A DNA stretch of 64,000 nt. It comes from Alloscardovia theropitheci (GTDB lineage Bacteria; Actinomycetota; Actinomycetes; Actinomycetales; Bifidobacteriaceae). Shown here piece by piece: positions 44,771 through 54,255 of the stretch (positions are counted from its first letter, which is position 1; every line of letters begins with the position of its first letter). The notes beneath the pieces were generated by a model. That model was not told the origin of the DNA, searched no databases, and saw only the letters and a program-made list of their open reading frames with translations. Both the position numbers and the translations under genes were made by a program. The stretch lies in assembly GCF_004332295.1 (NCBI RefSeq), contig NZ_RXLP01000023.1:80526-144525 (forward strand), given 5' to 3'.

Positions 44771-46186
44771 CTAAGCCTCTTGAGGCCCCTGAGGATATCG
44801 CTTCATGGAATTTCCAACACGTTCTGCGACATAATCAGCGACCTTATCCAAAGCGACTCGCTCCTGATTCATCGTATCGCGATCACGGATAGTTACTGCA
44901 TGATCATCAATCGTGTCGAAATCTACGGTAATGCACAAAGGAGTTCCGATTTCGTCCTCGCGACGATAGCGACGACCAATTGCACCTGACTCATCGTAGT
45001 CGATATTCCAATCATGCATTCGAAGTTCGGCTGCCAAATCTTGGGAGATTCCCTGAAGTTCAGGCTTCTTAGACAGAGGAAGAACTGCTGCCTTCACAGG
45101 AGCCAGGCGTGGGTCAAGACGCAAAACAGTACGAGTATCAACGCCGCCCTTAGTATTTGGAGCTTCATCAACGTCGTATGCATCGACAAGGAATGCCATC
45201 AAAGAACGGGTTAAACCTGCGGCTGGTTCGATAACATATGGAATATAACGTTCACCAGTTGCCTGATCGAAATAGCTCAAATCCTTACCGGAATGCTGTG
45301 AATGTGCAGACAAGTCATAATCTGTACGATTTGCGATACCTTCTAGTTCGCCCCAATCAGAACCCTGGAAACCGAATTTATATTCGATATCTACTGTGCG
45401 CTTCGAGTAATGAGAGAGTTTCTCCTTTGGATGCTCGAACAAACGCAAGTTGGATTCGTCAATTCCTAAATCCGTGTACCAAGACTTGCGTGCATCAATC
45501 CAATACTGATGCCACGCCTCATCTTCACCTGGTTTAACGAAAAACTCCATTTCCATTTGTTCGAATTCACGAGTACGGAAGATGAAGTTTCCAGGTGTAA
45601 TCTCATTTCTAAAGCTCTTACCAATGTTCGCAATTCCAAATGGTGGCTTTTGACGAGTTGACGCCTGTACCTGAGAAAAGTCTACGAAAATTCCCTGAGC
45701 AGTTTCTGGACGAAGATAATGCAAAGAATTTTCATCTGCTACAGGACCCAAATGAGTTTGAAGCATCATATTGAAGTCACGAGGTTCAGTCCACTTGCCT
45801 TTCGTGCCGCACTCAGGGCAAACGATTTCTTCCTGAGATGATGGCAAACGACCATGCTTAGTTTCAAAATGCTCTTCCAAATGGTCTGCACGGAAACGCT
45901 TATGGCAATTTAAGCATTCAGTAAGCGGATCGTTGAACACAGTAACGTGTCCGGATGCAACCCAAACTTCACGAGGAAGAATAACAGAAGTGTCAACTCC
46001 TACAACGTTGGCACGTGTAGTGACCATGAATCGCCACCATTGTTCCTTAATATTCTCCTTAAGTGCCACACCAAGTGGACCATAATCCCAAGCTGAACGG
46101 GTTCCACCATAAATTTCACCTGCTGGGAAAACGAAACCACGACGTTTAGCGAGAGAGACAACAGCATCGAGCTTAGATTCAGCCAC
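44771..46186 (-). CDS. glyS: Glycyl-tRNA synthetase (single-chain alpha2 type)
   Basis: Charges tRNA-Gly. At 471 residues it is the eukaryote/actinobacterial dimeric type, not the bacterial alpha2-beta2 form. Class II motifs: [22 protein letters not shown] [72 protein letters not shown] and [16 protein letters not shown] zinc-ribbon-like pair is seen, CLNCHKRF and CPECGTKG. The anticodon-binding domain is at the C-terminus. It is a single gene. Confidence 0.96.
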   Translation of the reverse strand: MAESKLDAVVSLAKRRGFVFPAGEIYGGTRSAWDYGPLGVALKENIKEQWWRFMVTTRANVVGVDTSVILPREVWVASGHVTVFNDPLTECLNCHKRFRADHLEEHFETKHGRLPSSQEEIVCPECGTKGKWTEPRDFNMMLQTHLGPVADENSLHYLRPETAQGIFVDFSQVQASTRQKPPFGIANIGKSFRNEITPGNFIFRTREFEQMEMEFFVKPGEDEAWHQYWIDARKSWYTDLGIDESNLRLFEHPKEKLSHYSKRTVDIEYKFGFQGSDWGELEGIANRTDYDLSAHSQHSGKDLSYFDQATGERYIPYVIEPAAGLTRSLMAFLVDAYDVDEAPNTKGGVDTRTVLRLDPRLAPVKAAVLPLSKKPELQGISQDLAAELRMHDWNIDYDESGAIGRRYRREDEIGTPLCITVDFDTIDDHAVTIRDRDTMNQERVALDKVADYVAERVGNSMKRYPQGPQEA

Positions 46187-46393
46187 ATTTGCTCCTTAAC
46201 TAGCGTACTCATACGGCTTATGAGCACTTTTCTTCACAGTCGCTACTGTACTTGTTTAATCGGACGTAGAACAATCCACTGGTAGTTCTCATAATTCTCA
46301 TGCAATGTGCACGCCCCCTAGCGACCCGATTACGTTCAAGGTTCTTATGCGAACAGCAGTAAACAGTAGATCTACAGCAACTTTCTTAAAAAA

Positions 46394-47185
46394 TTATTTC
46401 TTTACTCCACCAAATCGACGATCTCGATTCGTGAATTTTTCGATGGAACGCCACAAAACCTCTCGCGAGCAATCTGGGAATAGCTCCGGAACGAAATCAA
46501 GCTCAGCGTATGCCGCTTGCCAAGGCAAGAAATTGCTCGTTCGCTGCTCTCCAGAAGTTCGGATAACCAAATCACAATCAGGAACATCTGGCAAATACAA
46601 ATGGTCAGCGAGCATCTTCTCAGTTACTTTATTCCCCTTAATTTTGCCCTCTGCAACTTCCTTGGCAATTGCTGCAGCCGCGTCAGCAATTTCTGCACGC
46701 CCACCATAATTAATGCAAAAAATGACATCAATAACTGTGTTATTTTTCGTTTTTTCTTGAGCAATTTCAAGTTCATCGATAACGGATTTCCATAGCTTTG
46801 GTCTACGACCACTCCAGCGTACGCGCACACCCCATTCATTCATTTGCGCAACGCGGCGATGAATAATATCACGCGAAAATCCCATGAGGAAATGTACTTC
46901 TTGAGGTGATCGTTTCCAATTTTCCGTTGAGAACGTATACAAGCTTAGGTAACGCACTCCCGCTTCAATGGCGCCGGCAATTATATCGAATACAACAGGC
47001 TCCGCAGCCTGATGTCCATTAGTACGGATTAGCCCTCGTTCTTGAGCCCAACGGCCATTACCATCCATAATAACGCCCACATGTCGCGGAACAGCCCCAT
47101 GGGTAAAGCTCGGGATAATTGACTTATCAGAAAAAGGCGCTGCTGGTATATCGAGCGAAGTGTAGTCTACGTTATCAAAACTCAT
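46394..47185 (-). CDS. uppS: Isoprenyl transferase (undecaprenyl diphosphate synthase)
   Basis: Makes the polyprenyl diphosphate carrier for wall synthesis. The catalytic Asp41 lies in HVGVIMDGNGRWAQERG; further motifs are GHQAAEPVVFDI, YLSLYTFSTENWKRS, VIFCINYGGRAEIADA and LVIRTSGEQRTSNFLPWQAAYAELDF. Length is normal at 263 residues. The ATG overlaps the recO stop (ATGA, 4 bp), so it is coupled to recO, as in many actinobacteria. Confidence 0.96.
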   Translation of the reverse strand: MSFDNVDYTSLDIPAAPFSDKSIIPSFTHGAVPRHVGVIMDGNGRWAQERGLIRTNGHQAAEPVVFDIIAGAIEAGVRYLSLYTFSTENWKRSPQEVHFLMGFSRDIIHRRVAQMNEWGVRVRWSGRRPKLWKSVIDELEIAQEKTKNNTVIDVIFCINYGGRAEIADAAAAIAKEVAEGKIKGNKVTEKMLADHLYLPDVPDCDLVIRTSGEQRTSNFLPWQAAYAELDFVPELFPDCSREVLWRSIEKFTNRDRRFGGVKK

Positions 47186-48246
47186 ATAACAGATTTTACC
47201 AATTGAAATGAGCGAATTGGTCGTTCAATATAGTATTGCGACCATTCCTCAACAATTTCCGGAACATCGGGATTTAACCCCGTTTCCTCAGTCAGACCAG
47301 AAAACGTTGCGGAAGAATGATTATTGGCCTGGTTTGAAGCAACGTCTCGACGTATAGAAGCAACGTCACGAGTTGTGACAGAAGGATTCGTAAACGTACG
47401 AGAGTCATCAGGGTCCGCACAGTTTCCTTCTTGCTCGCCACCGTCATGAGGAGATATATCACTGTGGTCATTATTGCGCAAAAGATCCCATCGCCCGTGA
47501 AGCAAAGCGTACATTTGTATGCGCGATTCTTTTGAAATTTCTCTCGCATCGAGTACACGGTCAGTCGAGCACATCATTCCACCAGACTGCGTGGAAAAGA
47601 ATCTCAAGTCTGTCTGTCTTCCGCAGACCACACAATTATCCAAACGCGGCGCCCATCCTGCCATGGCAAGCATTCGCAATAAAAATGAACTTTCAATCAT
47701 CTGAGCACTGTGTTCTTTTCTTGCTAATGAACCAAGCGCAGCTACCAGGAGGTTATAGTATGCAGTCAAATCATCAGTAAATGAATTGCCATACATACCA
47801 TTTTTCGGTAAAACAGACTGACTAGAATCCGTTTGTGCGTAAGTCCCCTGTACGTAGACCCCTTGTGCAGAATACTCTTGCGTAGAAGAAGCATAATGGC
47901 TAGAAAAACCCGAGTAAGATTGTGTCGAATCTAGGAATTTATCTAAGGATTCAGCGATTACATTGGCACATACATAAGCATCGTAATCTGCTATTATCTC
48001 TCCCCCGTACGCATGAATCGTGTCTGCCTGATTGATATGCTGAAGTTCTCCTCGTCCCTCATGAATAAGGAATTTATTACGCGCAAAGGGTTCTAGTCGA
48101 CCTCCGAATCGTGACTTCGTTCTGCGAGCGCCTTTAGCCACTGCACGAATTTTTCCATGCGATTTTGTCATAATAGTGACGATTCGGTCAGCTTCACCTA
48201 ATTTAATCGTGCGCAGTACTACGCCTTCATCGGTATACGTTGGCAT
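47182..48246 (-). CDS. recO: DNA repair protein RecO with insertions
   Basis: RecO works with RecR to load RecA. The N-terminal OB fold is clear (YTDEGVVLRTIKLGEADRIVTIMTKSHGKIRAVAKGARRTKS, RFGGRLEPF). The helical part has LVAALGSLARKEHSAQMIESSFLLRMLAMAGWAP and zinc cysteines CVVCG and MMC. Two low-complexity insertions, Tyr/Ser/Gln-rich at about 107-160 and Asp/Ser/Asn-rich at about 260-330, raise the length to 354 against about 240-260. The ATG overlaps the upstream gene stop by one base (TGATG). Confidence 0.9.
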   Translation of the reverse strand: MPTYTDEGVVLRTIKLGEADRIVTIMTKSHGKIRAVAKGARRTKSRFGGRLEPFARNKFLIHEGRGELQHINQADTIHAYGGEIIADYDAYVCANVIAESLDKFLDSTQSYSGFSSHYASSTQEYSAQGVYVQGTYAQTDSSQSVLPKNGMYGNSFTDDLTAYYNLLVAALGSLARKEHSAQMIESSFLLRMLAMAGWAPRLDNCVVCGRQTDLRFFSTQSGGMMCSTDRVLDAREISKESRIQMYALLHGRWDLLRNNDHSDISPHDGGEQEGNCADPDDSRTFTNPSVTTRDVASIRRDVASNQANNHSSATFSGLTEETGLNPDVPEIVEEWSQYYIERPIRSFQLVKSVI

Positions 48247-50093
48247 CAGTAAATAAACAATCCCCAGTAAGCAAAGACAAGCAAAACAAAGAATAATGCT
48301 TCAGTAGTGATATTGAAGTATATAATACCCAAACGCTCACTAGCAAGTATCGGTTGCAGTTTAGCTGAGTTTTTGCTCATAGTAGAATTTCGGGTTAATG
48401 TTTCTTCCTTCTTTGTACCAGCTTTCTTACTCTTCGTGCGTGCAGCGCGTACTGAAATTGATTCAAGCAAAGTCACTGCTACGAATGACCAGGTCACAAT
48501 TACAAAAATGCACGCTGTTTGAATTGCATACCAACTCCAGTAAATCATTCCCGGAGCAGGAGGAGCCGCACCCCAAATCAAATTGACGACTCGCCATACG
48601 AGTTGCCCAACACCTGCGAGGAATAATACAAGCGCCATATATGTGACTGCGCTAACTCGCACCAATGTACGCTGATATCGTCCCACAAAACCAAAGACAC
48701 GACGCTTTTGATGAGTAAGGCGGTAATATATCTTCTTCCCTACTGCGTATACACCGATAAGTAGCGAAGCCAAGAGCCATACCAACATAAGAACATGAAT
48801 GGCTACGAAATACATCGTTAGAGGGCGATGTGCTGACAGATTTTCCGGAACGGCAATCGCTTGGTACACATCGGAACCAGATATTTTCGATGATGTCTGT
48901 TCCAATCCACGACTTACGCCCACAGCCCAGTCTACGAAATCATACTCATAATGATCAACGTACAAAGTCTTAGCTTGAGTTTGATCGCCTAAACGCAGTA
49001 CATGGTTTCCAATTGGATATGTACGTATTGTTACATCAGAATTATTAACACTATGAGCGAGCTCAAGAATGCGTTGTACACCTGAAACCTGAGCCGTAAG
49101 AACATCTTTTGCGCCATACGCCACTAAGATAGGTACATCATATCCCTGAGGAATTTGCGATTCAAAATCGATATTCGTAATTGAGAAAGCAGCTGTATCC
49201 ATGCTAAAAAGCCGCTGCACGAAAGCTTGATATCCAGGATTTGCACCCGTAATCGCAAAAATCTGTGCGACAGAAAAACCTAAAGAATGTCGAGGACTAA
49301 AGACCATCGGGCTCATCATTATTTCGAAAGCGATTCGTTTATCATCGCGAATAACGTATGGAGAAATCCATGTACCTTCAGAAGTTGTGAAAATTCCAAC
49401 CTTATCGTCATCTACATAGCTCAGCGAGCGTAAATATTGAATTGCCTTTTCATAAGCTTTTGCTGACGACGGATAGTCTCGAGTCGCATCCCACGTATCC
49501 CATCGCGGTTTATCCATTACGATTGTAGCAAATCCAGCACTTGCCAAATCTGTGCCCACATCATTAAATGAATCATCTGCGTTCCCGGTTCCTGCGCCAT
49601 GGATAAAGACCGCTGCAGGAATACCTGATTCAAGACCGGCCACATGTGAGATGACATTACCATTGCTGTCAACGGGGATACGAAGAATAATATTATCGTG
49701 CTGAACTTTTCCTGTTCCATCTTGCACGATATCAATCACATCACGTATTTCTTTGACTTTATACGTGCCACGCCTCGGCAGAGTCTGTCCGGTCGTATTA
49801 TTAAACGTAATCGACGTATCACCTGAGGTACTTCGAATTGTTTGATTCGTAGGCTCTTTGTCCCACTGCATACTAGTCATTCGTGAGACGCCGACAAAAA
49901 CACCCATCAAAATAGCAAAAATTACAATTGCAACAAGAAGCCGCTTAAACAGTTTCCAAGTGCCATCAGTATTATCGCGCATTTGCGCTATGAACCAGCG
50001 ACGCGCTTTCTCATATCGAGATGAAAGCACGTCACTTATTTTTGGCGAATGTACTGATTGGTTCCGACGATTATTATTATTCTTTCGTTTCAT
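48246..50093 (-). CDS. Membrane-anchored alpha/beta hydrolase
   Basis: A 615-residue protein. A basic Asn-rich start leads to one membrane helix (LFKRLLVAIVIFAILMGVFVGV), then an outside alpha/beta hydrolase domain of about 300 residues (AVFIHGAGTGNADDSFNDVGTDLASAGFATIVMDKPRW in parts, nucleophile elbow-like GIFTTSEGTWISPYV, ILVAYGAKDVLT, IRTYPIGNHVLRL), then four more membrane helices at the C-terminus. The hydrolase would face outside. Substrate is unknown; peptidase or esterase are both possible. It is coupled to recO by a one-base overlap and overlaps the DivIVA-like gene upstream by 17 bp. Confidence 0.82.
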   Translation of the reverse strand: MKRKNNNNRRNQSVHSPKISDVLSSRYEKARRWFIAQMRDNTDGTWKLFKRLLVAIVIFAILMGVFVGVSRMTSMQWDKEPTNQTIRSTSGDTSITFNNTTGQTLPRRGTYKVKEIRDVIDIVQDGTGKVQHDNIILRIPVDSNGNVISHVAGLESGIPAAVFIHGAGTGNADDSFNDVGTDLASAGFATIVMDKPRWDTWDATRDYPSSAKAYEKAIQYLRSLSYVDDDKVGIFTTSEGTWISPYVIRDDKRIAFEIMMSPMVFSPRHSLGFSVAQIFAITGANPGYQAFVQRLFSMDTAAFSITNIDFESQIPQGYDVPILVAYGAKDVLTAQVSGVQRILELAHSVNNSDVTIRTYPIGNHVLRLGDQTQAKTLYVDHYEYDFVDWAVGVSRGLEQTSSKISGSDVYQAIAVPENLSAHRPLTMYFVAIHVLMLVWLLASLLIGVYAVGKKIYYRLTHQKRRVFGFVGRYQRTLVRVSAVTYMALVLFLAGVGQLVWRVVNLIWGAAPPAPGMIYWSWYAIQTACIFVIVTWSFVAVTLLESISVRAARTKSKKAGTKKEETLTRNSTMSKNSAKLQPILASERLGIIYFNITTEALFFVLLVFAYWGLFIY

Positions 50094-51531
50094 CCCCTAA
50101 ACCATTTTTTCGTGCGTCATTATCTAGATTAGGAAGATGGAATGGAACCGACTGAATGCTTCCCGTATCCATTAATGTGCTATAGTCAACGCTGCCATTG
50201 GTTCGAGTAGAACCCCGCTCTGGCTTATGCTCCGGCACAAAACTTTGAGGAATATCTTCTTTAAGGGCGCCAAACATGCGCTCTTCAGTTCTCGTAATCG
50301 CTTCAAAATCTGACGATTCATAGGCTTCCGAAGATTCAGGTGTCTCCTTGTGAGACCCTTCTGGCACTGCTGCTGTTGCCGCAGACTCTACTGATTCTGG
50401 TAAGGACAAAGAAACTGATGCTACTGGCTCATGCTCTACAGTCAGAGATGATTGATCTTCTTGCATGTCTTGCTCAGATTGTTCAACGTCTTGTCTGCTC
50501 ATCGAGCCTAACGAAGCAATTCCATCTACTGGAGTTTGGAAATCGCCAGCATAGTTGACTGCGCTATCACTGATATGGTCATTTTCTATGCCGTTGTTTT
50601 CGATATCAATGTTTCCGTTGTCGTTCTCGCCTTCTACAAGCTCCTCGAGTTCTTCAAAGCTATCGTCATCATCGTCAGAATTCTGAACATCAGCATACCG
50701 TGAATTATTCGCGCTTAAACTAGACAATGATGAGTCAATAGTACTATCCATATTCTCGAAGAATGCGGAATCATACTCATCTACGGAAGATAAATGATCT
50801 ATATCTTGTACTCGAACCGTTGATTCCATACGAGTAAGAACCTGTCGAATTCGATTCAAATACGCATCAACCTGTGCCTCATCGTATCCGTGATGACCAG
50901 AACGCTGAGTAAATGTCATCAGTTCCACATCTTGAGAACTGAAATGCGAAGGTTGAGTATCTTGCACACGGTGCGAAGTGCTCGTATTGTCCGACTGCCC
51001 CGAAACTGATTGCCCTAAGGCACCTAAAGAAAGTTGCGTATCGATATAACGAACTACTGCACGAACGAAAGAATCTACTTGACGAACATCGTAGGACGGA
51101 GTGAATCGGCGTGCGCGCGTGAAAGTTTTACCTTTTTCTCGCTTAGCACGCGCAATTAAAGTCAAAGCTAATTGCTCTGTCTGAGCAATCCACGCCTGGG
51201 TTCCATCATTGAGAATGGTCCAACGAGCTAACTTATCCACAACGGCATTTTCTAAGCGACGCAATGCGTCATCCACAGCTTTTGTATCATAGCCGTTTTT
51301 TTCAAGATCAAAAGAAGTATTCTGGATTTCTTCTTGCGTTGCACTTGGCTCTTCAGCTTCGTACTGCGTGCGAGCAGAATTGAGAAATTCATCGACCTGA
51401 CTAATGCTATAGCCCCATTGATTTTTGGGAGCACGCGCAATATGACGCGACTGACTGTTGCGGCTATGCTCTTCTACAGCGTTTTCGTCTAGAGTTTGCA
51501 TATCTTCAGACTGTGTATGGAAATCCGCCAT
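50077..51531 (-). CDS. DivIVA-motif protein with four GYxxxxVDxFL repeats
   Basis: A 484-residue, very acidic soluble protein. Four segments of the DivIVA kind are seen: NQWGYSISQVDEFLNSA, KNGYDTKAVDDALRRLE, FTPSYDVRQVDSFVRAVV and GHHGYDEAQVDAYLNRI, all within the first 240 residues. The rest is an Asp/Glu/Ser-rich, probably disordered tail. Proteins with several DivIVA-type motifs occur in actinobacteria, but their role is not clear. It heads a transcript with the membrane hydrolase, recO and uppS. Confidence 0.8.
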   Translation of the reverse strand: MADFHTQSEDMQTLDENAVEEHSRNSQSRHIARAPKNQWGYSISQVDEFLNSARTQYEAEEPSATQEEIQNTSFDLEKNGYDTKAVDDALRRLENAVVDKLARWTILNDGTQAWIAQTEQLALTLIARAKREKGKTFTRARRFTPSYDVRQVDSFVRAVVRYIDTQLSLGALGQSVSGQSDNTSTSHRVQDTQPSHFSSQDVELMTFTQRSGHHGYDEAQVDAYLNRIRQVLTRMESTVRVQDIDHLSSVDEYDSAFFENMDSTIDSSLSSLSANNSRYADVQNSDDDDDSFEELEELVEGENDNGNIDIENNGIENDHISDSAVNYAGDFQTPVDGIASLGSMSRQDVEQSEQDMQEDQSSLTVEHEPVASVSLSLPESVESAATAAVPEGSHKETPESSEAYESSDFEAITRTEERMFGALKEDIPQSFVPEHKPERGSTRTNGSVDYSTLMDTGSIQSVPFHLPNLDNDARKNGLGDETKE

Positions 51532-51637
51532 GAGATACTCCTTTTTCTTAACTTCTATAAGAATACATCAGTACCCACTATCTAAAACACGCCGATATTT
51601 GCATGTGAGTCGAACCTCTGGTAACTTATACCAAGTC

Positions 51638-51711
51638 GGGCGATTAGCTCAGTTGGCTAGAGCGCCACGTTTACACCGTGGATGTCAGGGGTTCGAGTCC
51701 CTTATCGCCCA
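51638..51711 (+). tRNA. tRNA-Val (anticodon TAC)
   Basis: A complete cloverleaf: acceptor GGGCGAT pairs with ATCGCCC, D-arm with AGCTCAGTTGGCTAGAGC, anticodon stem CCACG/CGTGG with loop TTTACAC giving anticodon TAC, and TPsiC arm AGGGGTTCGAGTCCCTT. CCA is not encoded. It stands alone and is followed by its own terminator. Confidence 0.97.
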
Positions 51712-51718
51712 CAAATTA

Positions 51719-51744
51719 AGGAGAACTTCGGTTCTCCTTTTTTC
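51719..51744 (+). terminator. Intrinsic terminator after tRNA-Val
   Basis: AGGAGAAC-TTCG-GTTCTCCT, a perfect 8-bp stem with a UUCG tetraloop, followed by a T-run. A textbook intrinsic terminator. Confidence 0.95.
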
Positions 51745-51828
51745 GTATATACGCTGTTCAACGCATCAATGGTGGTGCTAATTAAGCTCTTCTTGTTTAT
51801 GGCATTAACACTAGTATTTTATTTATGT

Positions 51829-52011
51829 CTTTTGGGTGGAATGTACCTTTTGGGTAAAATACACCTTTTGGATAGAATCGACCATTTTTACCCTTACTAA
51901 GGCTACTTTTATGCATAAAAACGGTCAAAATTACCCAAGAATAGTAAAAGTAGTAGCAGCACCAAAGCAAAGCTCGCAAAACCAGTTACGTTTGAATTCC
52001 TACCCAAGCTT
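51829..52011. repeat. Short intergenic repeat cluster R6: three tandem 18-bp units plus an inverted unit
   Basis: CTTTTGGGTGGAATGTAC at 51829, CTTTTGGGTAAAATACAC at 51847 and CTTTTGGATAGAATCGAC at 51865 repeat at an exact 18-bp period. An inverted unit, CGGTCAAAATTACCCAAG, lies at 51922-51939. A further TACCCAAGCTT occurs at 52001-52011. Open frames crossing this stretch have FYPKG-type repeats that reflect the DNA period; none is called. Confidence 0.82.
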
Positions 52012-52035
52012 TCGCACGAACATCGCAAAAATTAT

Positions 52036-54255
52036 CTATGAACGATATGCTTCTTCTAATGCGTTTTTAACTGCCAGAGAAAAGTAATGGGCCCCACCAT
52101 CGAACGTTGGATGCACATAATCTTGAGCCAACAAATCAGTATGATCTTTTATCTGTCCTGCCCAGTCTGCCACAAAAACCTGTCCTCTGTGTGCGCCAGC
52201 ATAGGCTGCTATGACATCATTGGATTGGAAAATCCATGAAGATGTTGATGGACCGAAACCATTAACTAAGATTAGTTTTCTGTCCGACCCAACTTGATTC
52301 AGCAACGCATCAAGCCATTCTTGACGCCACGTAGCATTTGCAGCAAGACCTACCACGACATAATGGCGTCTACCAACACTGGGATTATTATCTGCATCTG
52401 CAAGAAATTGCGCCGCATTTGCACCCGTACGATTCACTACCCCATCCACATAAATTCCCGGAAAATCTTGATTAAGCATCATACTTGAAGCTTCCGTTAC
52501 CGAATCACCAATGACAGTTATATTAGCACCGATAATTTCTGGCTGATTGTGCATTTTCTGAGCCGTCTTGCCGGATTTAACAGCATCCTTTTTGCTGTTA
52601 GAGGTACTTTGACGTTTCTTTGAGTCAAGCCTCTTTTCTTTCGTACTATCCGCGGACTTCTTCTGAGTATTTCTTGTGGAATTCTTCTTAGATTTTGGTG
52701 ACGAATCGCTCTTCGAATCTAGCCGCGAAGATTTCTGCGATTTTCCCAGCGAATCCTTCATAGCCGCATTCGCTTTTCGAGCTTCCAAAATAGTTCGTTG
52801 AGCGCTTGTCATCTCTGGTTGCATAACAATTGCACACCCCGAGAGCGTTGTAGCAACAGCAAGAGCTGCGATCACTACTACCCTACTTCGCTTTGATAGA
52901 GAGTGCATCCAGCCATAAGCAGTATCACGAATTATTGGTTGTTCTACGAATTTCCACGATAATCCTGCACATATAAATGTTAGAGCCACGATTATGACAG
53001 CTCTTACCCAAACATTGAGCCCCGGAACACAATACAGAGCTAGCACCGAAAGCGGCCAGTGCCACAAGTAGATTCCATATGATCTAAGCCCTACCCAACG
53101 CAACGGTACGAGTTGCAAAAAACCAACGAGTGACCTTTCGCTTATCGCCCCTCGAAGTTGGATAATCGCGTGTGTATCATTCGTAAGATTAAGCCATTGT
53201 GAGTAGGCAAAAGTGCTAGAAATAGACAGAATTGTCAATATGCTAGCGATAAAGCTAATAGCTGGCATAGGTAACAGCGTTCCAAGCGGAATACGCGACA
53301 GAGGAGCACATGACAAACACACTAAAGAAATAATTCCCAGCCATCCAGCGATACCAAAGAATAATGCCGTATAACGGCGATTATTCATACGTACAGAAAT
53401 TATTTTTTTATGCGCTATAGCCAAAGCAGCGCCTAGCATAAGCCCATAAGCATGCGAATCAGTGCCCACATGGATGCGCGTTGCATCTGCACCATGCGCG
53501 GTTAATGCAATCGCCCACGTAAAAGATAAACCAGCAAGAACAAGCGCCACTACGAGCGCCACGTTACGCTTTTTGATCAATTTTGGCGCAATGAGTAACC
53601 ACAGAAGTATAGGCCAAAGAAGATAAAATTGTTCTTCTACTGCAAGGGACCACAAATTTTTGAAAAGCGCAGGATTTGCCTGATCAAAATACGTCGATCC
53701 AGCAATGATTTCACCCCAGTTATATGTAAAGGTGAATGCTGTTATTATTTGCCGGCGTATTCCTACAAGTACATCTCCGCCTATAAACAACGCAGTGGAA
53801 ACACTTACCCCCACCATGACAAAAACTGCTGGAACTATACGTCGCAAACGCCTTGCCCAAAAACTTATGAGATTAATACGTTTAGTACTGTCTACTTCTT
53901 GAATGAGCAAGTATGTAATCAAAAATCCTGATAATACTAAGAAGACATCTACCCCGACATAACCTTGTGGGAACACCTGTGGAATGAAGTGATATCCTAC
54001 GACAAGAATTACAGCGAGCGCTCGAATGCCATCTAAACCATGAATTCGCTTACGGCTTCCACTCTTGCCGCCCTTAGCACTGTCATCACTATTTTTTGCT
54101 GTATCTCGATTCTTATTGTCATTAATTTTTATAACATCTTCATCGTTATTAAGAACAGAGTTACTATCTGTCTCATTATCAGCTTGAACGCACTTTACAG
54201 CTACGTTATTTTTTCCCACATGGATAGAATACATCTTCGTATAATTCGATTCCAT
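52036..54255 (-). CDS. OatA-like membrane acyltransferase with extracytoplasmic SGNH domain
   Basis: A 739-residue protein. A polar N-terminus (about 1-70) precedes an acyltransferase-3 domain with about 10-11 membrane helices: HGLDGIRALAVILVVGYHFIPQVFPQG with the catalytic histidine, VDVFLVLSGFLITYLL, WARRLRRIVPA, LWSLAVEEQFYLLWPI. A Ser/Lys-rich linker (about 490-560) joins an SGNH esterase-like domain with GDSVTEASS, VVGLAAN and DYVHPTFDGG (Ser, Asn, Asp/His). OatA-type enzymes O-acetylate peptidoglycan or surface glycans. No operon partner is adjacent. Confidence 0.9.
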   Translation of the reverse strand: MESNYTKMYSIHVGKNNVAVKCVQADNETDSNSVLNNDEDVIKINDNKNRDTAKNSDDSAKGGKSGSRKRIHGLDGIRALAVILVVGYHFIPQVFPQGYVGVDVFLVLSGFLITYLLIQEVDSTKRINLISFWARRLRRIVPAVFVMVGVSVSTALFIGGDVLVGIRRQIITAFTFTYNWGEIIAGSTYFDQANPALFKNLWSLAVEEQFYLLWPILLWLLIAPKLIKKRNVALVVALVLAGLSFTWAIALTAHGADATRIHVGTDSHAYGLMLGAALAIAHKKIISVRMNNRRYTALFFGIAGWLGIISLVCLSCAPLSRIPLGTLLPMPAISFIASILTILSISSTFAYSQWLNLTNDTHAIIQLRGAISERSLVGFLQLVPLRWVGLRSYGIYLWHWPLSVLALYCVPGLNVWVRAVIIVALTFICAGLSWKFVEQPIIRDTAYGWMHSLSKRSRVVVIAALAVATTLSGCAIVMQPEMTSAQRTILEARKANAAMKDSLGKSQKSSRLDSKSDSSPKSKKNSTRNTQKKSADSTKEKRLDSKKRQSTSNSKKDAVKSGKTAQKMHNQPEIIGANITVIGDSVTEASSMMLNQDFPGIYVDGVVNRTGANAAQFLADADNNPSVGRRHYVVVGLAANATWRQEWLDALLNQVGSDRKLILVNGFGPSTSSWIFQSNDVIAAYAGAHRGQVFVADWAGQIKDHTDLLAQDYVHPTFDGGAHYFSLAVKNALEEAYRS

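Noticed and set aside
51797..51979. 60-residue open frame with FYPKG repeats
   Set aside because: It is the translation of the 18-bp tandem repeat, whose period is a multiple of three and so keeps a frame open by chance.
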